DNA of 64,000 nucleotides, from assembly GCA_900466875.1 (NCBI GenBank), contig UBNQ01000031.1:1-64000 (forward strand). Direction: 5' to 3'. Position numbers and translations under genes: made by a program. Source of the DNA: Hyphomicrobiales bacterium. GTDB lineage: Bacteria > Pseudomonadota > Alphaproteobacteria > Rhizobiales > Rhizobiaceae. The stretch's first letter is position 1. Each line of letters starts with the position of its first letter. Positions 1 through 8,510 of the stretch are shown here, one piece after another. The notes under the pieces are model-generated. The model saw only the letters and a list, made by a program, of their open reading frames with translations. It was not told the origin of the DNA and made no database searches.

Positions 1-139
1 AGAAGGTGCCGGCAGGCGGATGAGCGGCATCGCCGACGCCGAAGGGTGAATGAATTCTCTCCACCACGACCGGGTTTTCATTTTCGTTGGTTCGTATAAT
101 TTCGCCGTCACCACTTCGGACGGGTTCAAGGGGGCGGCC

Positions 140-631
140 ATGGTATCGAAACGACTTTCGCGGCTTGAAGGCCACAGGCGCAAGTTCATGGCGGTCATTG
201 ACGGCACGCCGGAATGCGAAAAAGCGGTCCATTATGCCGGACGCCGCGCCAAGAACACCAATGGCGGACTGGTTCTTCTCTATGTCATCCCCGAAGGCGA
301 TTTCCAGCAATGGCTGGGCGTCGAGCAGATCATGCGCGCCGAGGCGATGGAAGAGGCGGAAGCCGTTATGGCCAAGGCCGCCCATCGGGTGCGCGAGACG
401 ATCGGCATCGATCCCGAAATCGTCATCCGCGAAGGCAGCGCCCCCGAACAGATCAACGGACTGGTCGAGGAAGACCGCGACATCGCGATCCTCGTGCTTG
501 CCGCAGGTTCCGCAAAGGAAGGGCCAGGCCCACTGGTGTCTGCTGTTGCGGGCAGAGCTGCAGCGTTCCCGATCCCCGTGACCGTCCTGCCGGACACGCT
601 TTCCGACGAGGAAATCGACTCGCTCGCATAA
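140..631 (+). CDS. universal stress protein (UspA family)
   Basis: A 163-residue single-domain Usp protein, probably cytoplasmic and involved in general stress survival. The N-terminus has the beta-strand/Asp pattern FMAVIDGTPE typical of UspA, and the C-terminal part has a Gly-rich segment (LAAGSAKEG...) where family members bind ATP, followed by PIPVTVLP, the usual last strand. The frame is open from position 50, but I chose ATG 140 because AAGGGGG lies just upstream and the family match begins there. A TATAAT hexamer at 95-100 could be the -10 element, though no good -35 accompanies it. It reads in the same direction as the Nfu gene that follows. The substrate is unknown. Confidence 0.85.
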   Translation: MVSKRLSRLEGHRRKFMAVIDGTPECEKAVHYAGRRAKNTNGGLVLLYVIPEGDFQQWLGVEQIMRAEAMEEAEAVMAKAAHRVRETIGIDPEIVIREGSAPEQINGLVEEDRDIAILVLAAGSAKEGPGPLVSAVAGRAAAFPIPVTVLPDTLSDEEIDSLA

Positions 632-692
632 TCCTCTTGACCGGCAACGGTCAAAGGAGCACTTGAACCCAAAGATGAGAATGTTTATCTTA

Positions 693-709
693 TTTGGAAG
701 AATTCTAAA
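693..709. promoter_or_regulatory. ICE box (putative Irr operator)
   Basis: TTTGGAA-GAA-TTCTAAA is an inverted repeat matching 13 of 14 arm positions of the iron-control element TTTAGAA-N3-TTCTAAA that rhizobial Irr recognises (consensus from memory). It ends 32 bp before the start of an Fe-S cluster scaffold gene, a functional class known to fall under Irr control in rhizobia. Confidence 0.7.
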
Positions 710-741
710 CTGAATGCCGCTCGCCGGCCAGGAGCAAGCCC

Positions 742-1308
742 ATGTTCATCCAGACGGAAGCCACGCCGAACCCGGCGACCCTGAAGTTTCTTCCCGGTAA
801 AGTGGTCATGGAAAAAGGCACGGCCGAGTTTCGCAATGAAGCCGAAGCCGCTGCATCTCCGCTGGCCCTGCGCCTCTTCAACGTTCCCGGCGTCACCGGC
901 GTTTATTTCGGTTACGACTTCATCACCGTCACCAAGTCCGATTCCGAGTGGCAGCACCTGAAGCCGGCCATTCTCGGCTCGATCATGGAGCACTTCATGT
1001 CCGGTCAGCCGGTCATGGGCGGCGGCTCTGCCCTTGCCGAGGCTTCCGACGAGGAAGGCGAATTCTTCGATGAAGGCGACGAAACGCTGGTTGCCACGAT
1101 CAAGGAACTGCTTGAGACCCGCGTTCGCCCGGCCGTGGCGCAGGATGGCGGCGACATCACCTTCAAGGGTTTCAAGGACGGTACCGTCTATCTGAACATG
1201 AAGGGCGCCTGCTCCGGTTGCCCGTCTTCCACCGCGACGCTGAAGCATGGTGTGCAGAACCTGCTCAAGCACTTCGTCCCCGAAGTGCAGGCCGTCGAGG
1301 CTCTCTGA
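742..1308 (+). CDS. NifU-like (Nfu) Fe-S cluster carrier protein
   Basis: This 188-residue protein carries or delivers Fe-S clusters to apo-proteins in the cytoplasm. It has the two-domain Nfu layout: an N-terminal Nfu_N domain (about residues 1-88, beginning MFIQTEATPNP) and a C-terminal NifU domain (about 105-180) with the cluster-binding pair Cys157/Cys160 in GACSGCPSS. The start is supported by GGAG 7 bp upstream. An ICE-type palindrome at 693-709 suggests Irr control in response to iron and haem, so the gene would be iron-responsive. tsaB follows 18 bp downstream and may be cotranscribed. Rhizobial homologues have been called fssA, as I recall. Confidence 0.93.
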   Translation: MFIQTEATPNPATLKFLPGKVVMEKGTAEFRNEAEAAASPLALRLFNVPGVTGVYFGYDFITVTKSDSEWQHLKPAILGSIMEHFMSGQPVMGGGSALAEASDEEGEFFDEGDETLVATIKELLETRVRPAVAQDGGDITFKGFKDGTVYLNMKGACSGCPSSTATLKHGVQNLLKHFVPEVQAVEAL

Positions 1309-1326
1309 TACCCGCAAGACCTGTTC

Positions 1327-1965
1327 ATGATCGTTCTCGCTATCGACACTGCAGGCATTGATTGTTCTGCGGCGGTTCTCGACAGTTCCGCCGGCACGCT
1401 GCTGTCTGCCGTTTCGGAAGAAATCGGCAAGGGGCACGCGGAACGCCTGATGGCCGTCATCGACCAGGCGCTCGATGAAGCCGGTATCCAACTCCAGGCC
1501 GTCGGCAAGATTGCCGTAGCGATCGGCCCCGGCTCCTTCACCGGCATCCGTGTCGGTGTCGCCGCAGCCCGCGGTTTGTCGCTTTCGCTCGGCATCGATT
1601 GCGTCGGCGTGTCGACGCTGGAAACGCTGGCCGCATCCCATCGGGCGGCCGGCCGTTCCGAAAAGCTGGTCATCGTCGCCATGGATGCCAAGCGCGAGGA
1701 AATCTATGCGCAGGCGTTTGGCACGGACGGTTCTCCCCTGAATGAGCCTGCGGCCCTGTCTGCGGACGATGTGGGCAAGCTGGCCGTTTCACTGTCGGCG
1801 GAGTTGACGGGTTCATGGGCAAGTAAGGCCGGCGATCGTTTCGACATCGGCATGGTTGCTCGGATCGGCGCCCGGAAGGATGCTGCCGGAACCCGGCCAA
1901 AGCCGCTTTATCTGCGTGGTCCGGACGCCAAGCCCCAGTTGGGGTTTGCACTGGCAAGAGTGTGA
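1327..1965 (+). CDS. tsaB: tRNA threonylcarbamoyladenosine biosynthesis protein TsaB
   Basis: TsaB is the inactive Gcp-like partner that scaffolds TsaD (with TsaE) in making t6A at position 37 of ANN-decoding tRNAs. At 212 residues it has the usual short form of the ASKHA fold: the N-terminal phosphate loop reads IDTAGIDCSAAV and the GPGSFTGIRVG segment is the family signature. It lies between the Nfu gene and rimI, the arrangement often seen in rhizobia, where tsaB and rimI pair as in many bacteria. Its stop is 7 bp before the rimI start, so coupled translation is likely. Confidence 0.94.
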   Translation: MIVLAIDTAGIDCSAAVLDSSAGTLLSAVSEEIGKGHAERLMAVIDQALDEAGIQLQAVGKIAVAIGPGSFTGIRVGVAAARGLSLSLGIDCVGVSTLETLAASHRAAGRSEKLVIVAMDAKREEIYAQAFGTDGSPLNEPAALSADDVGKLAVSLSAELTGSWASKAGDRFDIGMVARIGARKDAAGTRPKPLYLRGPDAKPQLGFALARV

Positions 1966-1972
1966 GCGAACC

Positions 1973-2467
1973 ATGTTCGACGAATATCTGAGCTGGAAGC
2001 CGTTTTTCGAGGTCGTGCCGATCGAGGATGAGGATTGCCGCGAGATTTCCGAACTGCATGGCCTGCGGTTTCCGCGGCAATGGAGTGACGACGAGTTCCA
2101 GAACCTCCTTATGCAACCGAATGTCTTCGGTTTCGCCGCGCGCCAGACCAATGCCTTCTTTTCCAAGCCGCTTGGCGGCTTTGTCCTGAGCCGCGAGGCA
2201 GGTGGCGAGGCGGAGATCCTGACGGTTGCCGTGTCGGAAAAGTTCGGTCGCCAGGGGCTCGGCTGGCGCCTGATGCAGGCGGCTGTCCGTGAGGCGATCT
2301 CGCGCGGTGCCGACAGCATGTTTCTCGAGGTCGAGGCCGAAAACAGGCCGGCCGTTGCGCTCTATGGCAAGCTCGGTTTTGCCAAGGTGGCAGAGAGGCC
2401 GGCTTATTACCTGGGCGCGGACGGACGACGGACCGCGGCGCTTGTCATGCGCCGCGTTCTTCGCTAG
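1973..2467 (+). CDS. rimI: ribosomal protein-alanine N-acetyltransferase RimI
   Basis: A GNAT-fold enzyme of 164 residues, expected to acetylate the N-terminal alanine of ribosomal protein S18 using acetyl-CoA. The acetyl-CoA loop appears in FGRQGLGWRLM, and EVEAENRPAVALYGKLGF is the RimI signature. The reading frame is open from 1856, inside tsaB, but ATG 1973 gives the family length and follows the tsaB stop by 7 bp. The location directly after tsaB supports RimI over other GNAT proteins; activity on other N-termini cannot be excluded. Confidence 0.9.
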   Translation: MFDEYLSWKPFFEVVPIEDEDCREISELHGLRFPRQWSDDEFQNLLMQPNVFGFAARQTNAFFSKPLGGFVLSREAGGEAEILTVAVSEKFGRQGLGWRLMQAAVREAISRGADSMFLEVEAENRPAVALYGKLGFAKVAERPAYYLGADGRRTAALVMRRVLR

Positions 2468-2506
2468 TCCCACAGCATACGTGAATATTTCGAAGGCCAG
2501 AACGTC

Positions 2507-2935
2507 ATGACAGACCTTTCCAAAACCCTGGAAGAGTTGTGTGCCGAAAAGGGCATGCGCATGACGGACCAGCGACGGGTGATTGCCCGGATATTGCAGG
2601 ATTCCGACGATCATCCGGATGTCGAGGAGCTTTACCGACGCTCCTCCAAGGTGGATCCGCGCATCTCCATTTCGACCGTTTATCGAACGGTAAAACTGTT
2701 CGAGGACGAGGGAATCATCGAGCGCCACGATTTCCGTGACGGCCGCTCGCGCTACGAGACCGTACCGGAAGAGCATCACGATCACATGATCGATTTGAAC
2801 ACCGGCAATGTCATCGAGTTCCAGTCCGCCGAGATCGAAGCCCTTCAGGAGCGCATCGCCCGCGAACTCGGTTTCCGCCTGGTCGGCCACCGGCTCGAGC
2901 TTTACGGCATCCCGCTCGACAAGAACGATGATTGA
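2507..2935 (+). CDS. mur: Fur-family regulator, Mur type (manganese uptake regulator)
   Basis: A 142-residue DNA-binding repressor. The winged helix occupies about residues 1-83 (recognition region ISISTVYRTVKLFEDEGI), followed by the metal-sensing dimerisation domain with EEHHDH (His90, His91, His93) and His128. The C-terminal CxxC zinc motif of enterobacterial Fur is absent. In rhizobia the protein of this type and position (rimI-fur-plsC) responds to manganese and represses mntH or sitABCD, while iron is handled by RirA and Irr. Assignment to Mur rather than Fur rests on lineage and synteny. The last bases overlap or abut plsC, so the two are probably cotranscribed. Confidence 0.88.
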   Translation: MTDLSKTLEELCAEKGMRMTDQRRVIARILQDSDDHPDVEELYRRSSKVDPRISISTVYRTVKLFEDEGIIERHDFRDGRSRYETVPEEHHDHMIDLNTGNVIEFQSAEIEALQERIARELGFRLVGHRLELYGIPLDKNDD

Positions 2936-2958
2936 GCGGAACCGGCAAGGATAACCCA

Positions 2959-3762
2959 GTGATCACCTCCATCCGGATCGGCCTTGTTGTCGTCTGTCTC
3001 GTGATCGTCACGCTGGTGCTGCTTCCGTTTCAGCTTGTGGGTCTCGCTTTCGACTGGAAGATCCGCCGTTATGTGCCGCGCCTCTGGCACCGTTCCGCCT
3101 GCTGGCTGCTCGGCATCCGTATCCGCGTTCACGGCCATCCGGAGCGTCGACGGCCTCTGATGCTGGCGGCCAACCACGTGTCCTGGAAGGACATTCTGGT
3201 CCTCGGCGCGGTGGCGGATGTCGTCTATATCGCCAAGGCGGAAGTGGCCAACTGGCCGGTCTTCGGCATTCTTGCCAAACTTCAGAAGACGATTTTCGTC
3301 GTGCGGGAAGAAAAGCGCCGCACCGGCGAACAGGTCAACGAGATTGCTGCGCGCATGAATGCCGGCGAGATCGTCGTTCTGTTTCCCGAAGGCACGACTT
3401 CCGATGGCAACCGGCTTCTTGAGGTGAAATCCTCGCTGTTCGGCGCCGCCGCCGCAGCGGTGCCGCACACGCCTCACGGTGTGGTGCATGTCCAGCCGGT
3501 CTCGATCGCCTATACCCGCGTCCACGGCATGGCGATGGGCCGTTTTCATCGCCCGCTCGCCGCATGGCCGGGCGATATCGAGCTGCTGCCGCATCTGATG
3601 GGCGTGCTGAAGGAAGGCGCGCTCGATGTCGATGTCGCGTTCGGCGAAACGGTCGATTTCCGCACCGGCGACAACCGCAAGCATCTCAGCCAGAATGTGA
3701 CCGCCCAGCTCCGCCGCATGCTGATAAGGCATCTGCGGCAGCGGGAGTATGATGCGGGGTGA
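2959..3762 (+). CDS. plsC: 1-acyl-sn-glycerol-3-phosphate acyltransferase
   Basis: A membrane acyltransferase of 267 residues that makes phosphatidic acid from lysophosphatidic acid. There is an N-terminal membrane helix (about residues 5-30), then the catalytic NHVSWKD motif (His73, Asp78) and the substrate motif FPEGTTS (about 144-150). The frame could begin at TTG 2932, overlapping the mur stop, but GTG 2959 has AAGGA 7 bp upstream and is preferred. In rhizobia similar enzymes next to fur can also be ornithine-lipid acyltransferases (OlsA); the glycerophosphate role is more likely from context but not proven. It closes the tsaB-rimI-mur-plsC run. Confidence 0.87.
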   Translation: MITSIRIGLVVVCLVIVTLVLLPFQLVGLAFDWKIRRYVPRLWHRSACWLLGIRIRVHGHPERRRPLMLAANHVSWKDILVLGAVADVVYIAKAEVANWPVFGILAKLQKTIFVVREEKRRTGEQVNEIAARMNAGEIVVLFPEGTTSDGNRLLEVKSSLFGAAAAAVPHTPHGVVHVQPVSIAYTRVHGMAMGRFHRPLAAWPGDIELLPHLMGVLKEGALDVDVAFGETVDFRTGDNRKHLSQNVTAQLRRMLIRHLRQREYDAG

Positions 3763-3848
3763 GGAGGCTGCGCGTCTTTGATGCGCGTTTCCCCCGCATG
3801 CGGCAGGCGGTCGCGACAGCCAACAAGTGAGCGGTTGCAGATTTGTGC

Positions 3849-3878
3849 ATGGATCCTCGGGTCAAGCCCGAGGATGAC
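3849..3878 (+). repeat. 30-bp palindromic intergenic repeat, copy A
   Basis: Each unit is itself a hairpin: ATCCTCGGG and CCCGAGGAT are 9-bp arms around a TCAAG loop. This copy is the exact reverse complement of the unit at 3962-3991. When translated, the repeat gives the peptide MDPRVKPEDD, which I recall from many spurious hypothetical proteins in alphaproteobacteria, so it is likely to be a widespread dispersed element. Confidence 0.8.
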
Positions 3879-3961
3879 CGCGGAGGGGTGGAACTAGGTT
3901 GCCACAAGCAAAGCAATGACTCGACGTCCCGGTAGGCACTGTCTCGCATCCCCACAGGTCC

Positions 3962-3991
3962 GTCATCCTCGGGCTTGACCCGAGGATCCAT
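3962..3991 (-). repeat. 30-bp palindromic intergenic repeat, copy B
   Basis: Exact inverted copy of the unit at 3849-3878, 83 bp away. The pair could form either two small hairpins or one long stem enclosing the region between them. Confidence 0.8.
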
Positions 3992-4196
3992 ACGCAAGCC
4001 CCTAAAACCCCAGCATTGACGGGCATAAGTGGTCCAAGAGCCATGCCAAGCATGGCGGGATATCTCCACATCATCCCCAGGCACAAGCACGGAACGCTCC
4101 ATATCGGCGTAATGTCCGATCTTGAGCGACGGTCCGGCAGCATCGTGAGGCTGCTGGAGGCTTCAATTCCGCCCTGTCTTGGAGTATGGAAGCGGC

Positions 4197-5621
4197 ATGA
4201 ACGAACATGTCTCCATTCCCGCGCCGGCCGACGAGGCCGCTCACTGTCCGGACAGCCGTCCCAACACCCGCAAGGTCTTCATCAAGACCTACGGCTGTCA
4301 AATGAATGTCTATGACAGCACCCGCATGGGCGATGCGCTGGCGGGCGAGGGGTATGTGACGACGGAAGACATGGGGGAGGCGGATCTCGTCCTGCTCAAC
4401 ACCTGTCATATCCGTGAGAAGGCTGCGGAAAAGGTCTATTCCGCGCTTGGCCGTCTGCGTGACATGAAGAAGGAGCGCGCCGCCGAAGGTCGCGAATTCA
4501 TGATCGGCGTTGCCGGCTGCGTGGCGCAGGCCGAAGGCGAAGAGATTATTCGCCGAGCCCCGGCCGTCGACGTGGTCATCGGCCCGCAGACCTATCACCG
4601 CCTGCCGGATGCCTTGAGAAAGGCCCGTGGGGGTGAGCGCGTCGTCGATACGGAATATGCCGTCGAGGACAAGTTCGAACATCTGCCGGCAACGGAAAAG
4701 AAGGTGATCCGCTCGCGCGGCGTCACCGCATTCCTGACCGTGCAGGAAGGTTGCGACAAGTTCTGCACCTTCTGTGTCGTGCCTTATACGCGCGGTTCGG
4801 AAGTTTCCCGCCCGGTCGGCCAGATCATCGATGAGGCCAGGCGTCTGGTTGATGCCGGCGTTCGTGAGGTCACGCTTCTGGGCCAGAACGTCAATGCCTG
4901 GCGCTCCGAGGACGAAAAGGGCAAGGCACTCGGCCTCGCAGATCTGCTCTACAGTCTCTCAGACATCCCCGGTCTTGCCCGGCTGCGTTATACGACCAGC
5001 CATCCGCGCGACATGGATGACCGCCTGATCGAGGCACATCGCGATCTGCGCAATCTCATGCCCTACCTGCATTTGCCGGTTCAGTCGGGTTCCGACCGTG
5101 TCCTCAAGGCGATGAACCGCCGCCATACCGGCGCGGACTATCTGCGGCTGATCGAGCGCATCCGCGCGGCGCGTCCCGATATCGCCATGTCGGGCGATTT
5201 CATCGTCGGTTTCCCCGGCGAGACGGATCAGGATTTCGAGGACACGCTTCGGATCGTCGAGGAGGTGAATTACGCCTCGGCCTTCTCGTTCAAATATTCA
5301 AGCCGTCCGGGTACGCCGGGTGCCGATCTGCCCGACCATGTGGCCGAAGATGTGAAGACCGAACGGTTGGAACGGCTGCAGGCGCTGCTCTTGAAACAGC
5401 AGGGCGAATTCGCCACATCCTGCGTTGGAAAGACCATCGATTTGCTGCTGGAAAAACCCGGCCGCATGCCCGGCCAGGTGATCGGACGCTCGCCGTGGCT
5501 TCAGTCTGTGAATGTTGATGCAAAAACATCGCAAATCGGTGAGATTATCAGTGTACGAATCATCGGCACCGGCCCGAACAGCTTGTTTGCCGAGCGGACA
5601 GAGAGTTTAATCGAGGTCTAA
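4197..5621 (+). CDS. miaB: tRNA-2-methylthio-N6-dimethylallyladenosine synthase MiaB
   Basis: A radical-SAM methylthiotransferase of 474 residues that converts i6A37 to ms2i6A37 in tRNAs. The N-terminal UPF0004 domain holds the auxiliary cluster cysteines Cys34 (YGCQMN), Cys70 (NTCHIRE) and Cys108 (AGCVAQ). The radical-SAM cluster motif is Cys186-x3-Cys190-x2-Cys193 (GCDKFCTFC), and a TRAM domain forms the C-terminus. ATG 4197 is chosen, with GGAAG shortly upstream; TTG 4179 in the same frame is an alternative. It heads the conserved miaB-phoH-ybeY-corC-lnt run, all on the plus strand. Confidence 0.96.
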   Translation: MNEHVSIPAPADEAAHCPDSRPNTRKVFIKTYGCQMNVYDSTRMGDALAGEGYVTTEDMGEADLVLLNTCHIREKAAEKVYSALGRLRDMKKERAAEGREFMIGVAGCVAQAEGEEIIRRAPAVDVVIGPQTYHRLPDALRKARGGERVVDTEYAVEDKFEHLPATEKKVIRSRGVTAFLTVQEGCDKFCTFCVVPYTRGSEVSRPVGQIIDEARRLVDAGVREVTLLGQNVNAWRSEDEKGKALGLADLLYSLSDIPGLARLRYTTSHPRDMDDRLIEAHRDLRNLMPYLHLPVQSGSDRVLKAMNRRHTGADYLRLIERIRAARPDIAMSGDFIVGFPGETDQDFEDTLRIVEEVNYASAFSFKYSSRPGTPGADLPDHVAEDVKTERLERLQALLLKQQGEFATSCVGKTIDLLLEKPGRMPGQVIGRSPWLQSVNVDAKTSQIGEIISVRIIGTGPNSLFAERTESLIEV

Positions 5622-5644
5622 TCCAGGTTGAGGAGCTTGCTTAC

Positions 5645-6703
5645 TTGAACGCATCAGAACTGGTTTCTTCGACAGCGCGCCAACCCCGATCTGCAGCGAC
5701 CGACGCCAACCACTTCGTCTTGACGTTCGAGAACAACAGGCTAGCCAGCGAGCTTTTTGGCCAGTTCGACCAGAATCTCAAGCTTCTCGAACAGCGCCTC
5801 AATGTCGATGCTCGTCCGCGCGGAAACTCGGTTTCCATTTCCGGCGATGTCATTGCCACCAATCAGGCCCGGCGCGCCCTCGATTTCCTCTATGAACGTC
5901 TGCAGAAAGGCGGTTCCGTGGAAGCGTCCGACGTCGAAGGTGCGATCCGCATGGCACAGGCAGCCGACGACCAGCTGACCCTGCCGACACTGGAACGCAA
6001 GGCAAAGCTCTCCATGGCGCAGATTTCCACCCGCAAGAAGACCATCCAGGCCCGCACGCCCACGCAGGACGCCTATATGCGGGCGCTGGAACGTGCCGAG
6101 CTCGTCTTCGGTGTCGGCCCGGCCGGCACCGGCAAGACCTATCTGGCCTGCGCCCACGCCGCCCAGCTTCTGGAGCGCGGGGCCGTCGACAAGATCATCC
6201 TGACCCGTCCGGCTGTCGAGGCCGGCGAGCGCCTGGGCTTCCTGCCGGGCGACATGAAGGAAAAGGTCGATCCCTATCTGCGGCCGCTCTATGACGCGCT
6301 TTACGACATGATCCCGGCCGACAAGGTCGACCGCGCGATCACTGCCGGCGTCATCGAGATTGCACCACTTGCCTTCATGCGCGGCCGCACGCTGCAGAAT
6401 GCCGCGATCATTCTCGACGAGGCGCAGAACACGACATCGATGCAGATGAAGATGTTCCTGACCCGTCTTGGCGAGAACGGCCGCATGATCATCACCGGCG
6501 ACCCGAGCCAGGTGGATTTGCCGCGCGGCGTCAAATCAGGTCTGGTCGAAGCCCTGCAGATCCTGAAAGGCGTCGAGGGTATCTCGGTCGTCCGCTTCAA
6601 GGATACCGACGTGGTCCGCCATCCGCTCGTCGGCCGCATCGTCAGGGCCTATGACGCGCAATATGCCGTTCATGAGGAAAGCGAGGATGCCTCCGACCGG
6701 TAA
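5645..6703 (+). CDS. phoH: PhoH-family ATPase
   Basis: A 352-residue cytoplasmic ATPase of the PhoH/YbeZ type. A short N-terminal KH-like region precedes the ATPase domain, where the Walker A motif GPAGTGKT lies at 158-165 and Walker B IILDEAQ at about 255-261. YbeZ proteins act with the RNase YbeY, encoded next, in RNA and ribosome quality control. Translation appears to start at TTG 5645 with AGGAG 9 bp upstream, after a 23-bp gap from miaB. The old link to phosphate starvation is by name only; no Pho box is visible. Confidence 0.93.
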   Translation: MNASELVSSTARQPRSAATDANHFVLTFENNRLASELFGQFDQNLKLLEQRLNVDARPRGNSVSISGDVIATNQARRALDFLYERLQKGGSVEASDVEGAIRMAQAADDQLTLPTLERKAKLSMAQISTRKKTIQARTPTQDAYMRALERAELVFGVGPAGTGKTYLACAHAAQLLERGAVDKIILTRPAVEAGERLGFLPGDMKEKVDPYLRPLYDALYDMIPADKVDRAITAGVIEIAPLAFMRGRTLQNAAIILDEAQNTTSMQMKMFLTRLGENGRMIITGDPSQVDLPRGVKSGLVEALQILKGVEGISVVRFKDTDVVRHPLVGRIVRAYDAQYAVHEESEDASDR

Positions 6704-6723
6704 TCCGGCCGGGGCCACCGTTC

Positions 6724-7233
6724 ATGCCCGAACTCGACATACAGATCAGCGTGGAAGACGGCGGCTGGCCGGATGAGGCCGTCTTGGCCTCTCTGGCGAG
6801 CCGCGTGCTTGGCGCTGCCGCGGACTATCTGGCCCGCGAAGAGGAGCAACCTTTCCCGAAAATGGCCCCGGAACTGTCTCTGGTCTTCACCAATGACGAT
6901 TCCATCCAGGAAATTAATGCCGAGTGGCGGGATCAGGACAAGCCGACCAACGTCTTGTCTTTCCCCGCTTTTCCGCTCGAACCCGGTGGCATGCCCGGCC
7001 CCATGCTGGGCGATATCGTGGTTGCAAGGGAAACTGTCGAGCGCGAGGCGGTTGATCTCGACAAGACTTTCGACGATCATCTGACCCATCTGCTCGTCCA
7101 TGGTTTCCTCCATCTGTTCGGCTACGACCACTTGGAAAAGGACGAAGCGGAAGAGATGGAAGCACTTGAGACTCGCATTTTGGCCGGTCTCGGCCTATCT
7201 GACCCCTATGCGGGGCAGGACCCGTTAATGTAG
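6724..7233 (+). CDS. ybeY: endoribonuclease YbeY (rRNA maturation factor)
   Basis: This 169-residue metalloprotein is a single-strand-specific RNase needed for 16S rRNA 3' end maturation and 70S quality control. The zinc site HGFLHLFGYDH is intact with His126, His130 and His136. The preceding segment NVLSFPAF is also characteristic of the family. It lies between phoH and the CorC-like gene with small gaps (20 and 9 bp), matching the usual functional linkage with PhoH and CorC. Confidence 0.96.
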   Translation: MPELDIQISVEDGGWPDEAVLASLASRVLGAAADYLAREEEQPFPKMAPELSLVFTNDDSIQEINAEWRDQDKPTNVLSFPAFPLEPGGMPGPMLGDIVVARETVEREAVDLDKTFDDHLTHLLVHGFLHLFGYDHLEKDEAEEMEALETRILAGLGLSDPYAGQDPLM

Positions 7234-7242
7234 TTTGGAACA

Positions 7243-8436
7243 ATGAACGATTATTCGAGCAATGTCGCCCGAGAGGGCAAGGACAGTTCGGACTCTGCCT
7301 CGTCGGACGAGGGCAGTAGTTCGGCGAGGTCCGAACATCACCCAAAATCCCACAATTCCTTCTGGTCGAGGGCCGTGCGCCTGCTTCGGCCATCGCAGGG
7401 CGAACAGCTCCGCGAGGATCTCGCCGACGCGTTGATGACGGATACCAATGTCAGCAACGCCTTTTCGCCCGATGAGCGGGCGATGCTGCACAACATCCTC
7501 CGTTTCCGCGAAGTGCGCGTCGAGGACATCATGGTGCCCCGCGCCGACATCGAGGCGGTGGACATGAACATGACCATCGGCGAGCTGATGATCCATTTCG
7601 AGGAGACCGGGCGCTCGCGCATGCCGGTCTATAGCGACAATCTCGACGATGCCCGCGGTTTCGTCCACATTCGCGACCTCCTGTCCTATCTGGCCAAGCA
7701 GGCCCGCAACAAGCGCCGCGTCGGTGCCAAGGCGTCGACGGTGCAGATCTCTGCGGCGGTCAACGGAAACGGCGCCGGTCCGGCAAAGCCTGTCCGAGCC
7801 CCAAAGCCTGCTTTCGATCTTGGCCGGGTCAATCTCGAGCAGACGGTTGCCGAAGCCGGGCTCGTGCGAAAACTGCTCTTCGTGCCGCCGTCCATGCTGG
7901 CGTCCGATCTGCTGCGCAGCATGCAGGCTGCCCGCACGCAGATGGCTCTCGTCATCGACGAATATGGCGGAACCGACGGTCTCGTCTCCCATGAGGATAT
8001 CGTCGAAATGGTCATCGGCGATGTCGAGGACGAGCACGACAACGAAGAAGTGATGTTCTCCAAGACCGCGGAGGACGTGTTCGTCGCCGATGCCCGCATC
8101 GAGCTGGAAGAGATCTCGCAGGCCATCGGCCCGGATTTCGATGTCCGCGATCGAATTGAGGATGTCGATACGCTGGGCGGCCTGATCTTCTCGGCGCTTG
8201 GCCGTATTCCCGTACGCGGCGAAGTGGTGCAGGCGGTTCCGGGCTTCGAGTTCCAGATTCTCGATGCCGATCCGCGCCGCATCAAGCGCGTCAAGATCCT
8301 GCGCAAGCGCGCGCTGGCACGCCGCCGACAGGTCAAGGGAGAAGGGGAGGCATTGATTGTCGCCCCGCCTCAGCCTGCGGCACTGCTTCCGCCGCCCCCG
8401 CCGCCCGAAGCCGGTTCCGCTCGCACCGAAGCCTGA
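7243..8436 (+). CDS. CorC/HlyC-family CBS-domain protein (TlyC-like)
   Basis: A protein of 397 residues with two CBS domains (about residues 95-155 and 200-260, within EDIMVPRADIEAV and IDEYGGTDGLVSHEDIVE) followed by a C-terminal CorC_HlyC transporter-associated domain. No transmembrane helices are seen, so this is the soluble type. Long low-complexity tails, Ser-rich at the N-terminus and Pro-rich at the C-terminus, flank the core. Between the CBS domains is an insertion of about 50 residues rich in Ala, Gly and Lys. CorC is often credited with magnesium and cobalt efflux, but in the ybeY-lnt setting its role is unsettled; some homologues were named haemolysin C. Confidence 0.88.
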   Translation: MNDYSSNVAREGKDSSDSASSDEGSSSARSEHHPKSHNSFWSRAVRLLRPSQGEQLREDLADALMTDTNVSNAFSPDERAMLHNILRFREVRVEDIMVPRADIEAVDMNMTIGELMIHFEETGRSRMPVYSDNLDDARGFVHIRDLLSYLAKQARNKRRVGAKASTVQISAAVNGNGAGPAKPVRAPKPAFDLGRVNLEQTVAEAGLVRKLLFVPPSMLASDLLRSMQAARTQMALVIDEYGGTDGLVSHEDIVEMVIGDVEDEHDNEEVMFSKTAEDVFVADARIELEEISQAIGPDFDVRDRIEDVDTLGGLIFSALGRIPVRGEVVQAVPGFEFQILDADPRRIKRVKILRKRALARRRQVKGEGEALIVAPPQPAALLPPPPPPEAGSARTEA

Positions 8437-8510
8437 TCCATCGCCGCCCCGCGACAGGGCGCAGTTTTTTTGAAACACTGCGCCCCTGATTCGCGAAAAA
8501 GGGGACTGTC

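Larger units (their letters stand above)
3763..4196. other. intergenic region with paired hairpin repeats
   Basis: This stretch of 434 bp has no credible gene. It carries two copies, in opposite orientation, of a 30-bp hairpin-forming repeat (3849-3878 and 3962-3991) and a small GC-rich dyad near 4040-4060. Open frames on the minus strand here run through the repeat and are not believable. The 3' part presumably contains the promoter of miaB, which I could not place with confidence. Confidence 0.6.

Noticed and set aside
1-49. Possible 3' end of an upstream gene (open frame ending in TGA at 47-49)
   Set aside because: Only 15 codons are available and the residues do not match the gene I would expect (trpS), so no call is made.
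3686-4102. 138-codon minus-strand frame containing MDPRVKPEDD
   Set aside because: It is the translation of the 30-bp hairpin repeats in the plsC-miaB gap.
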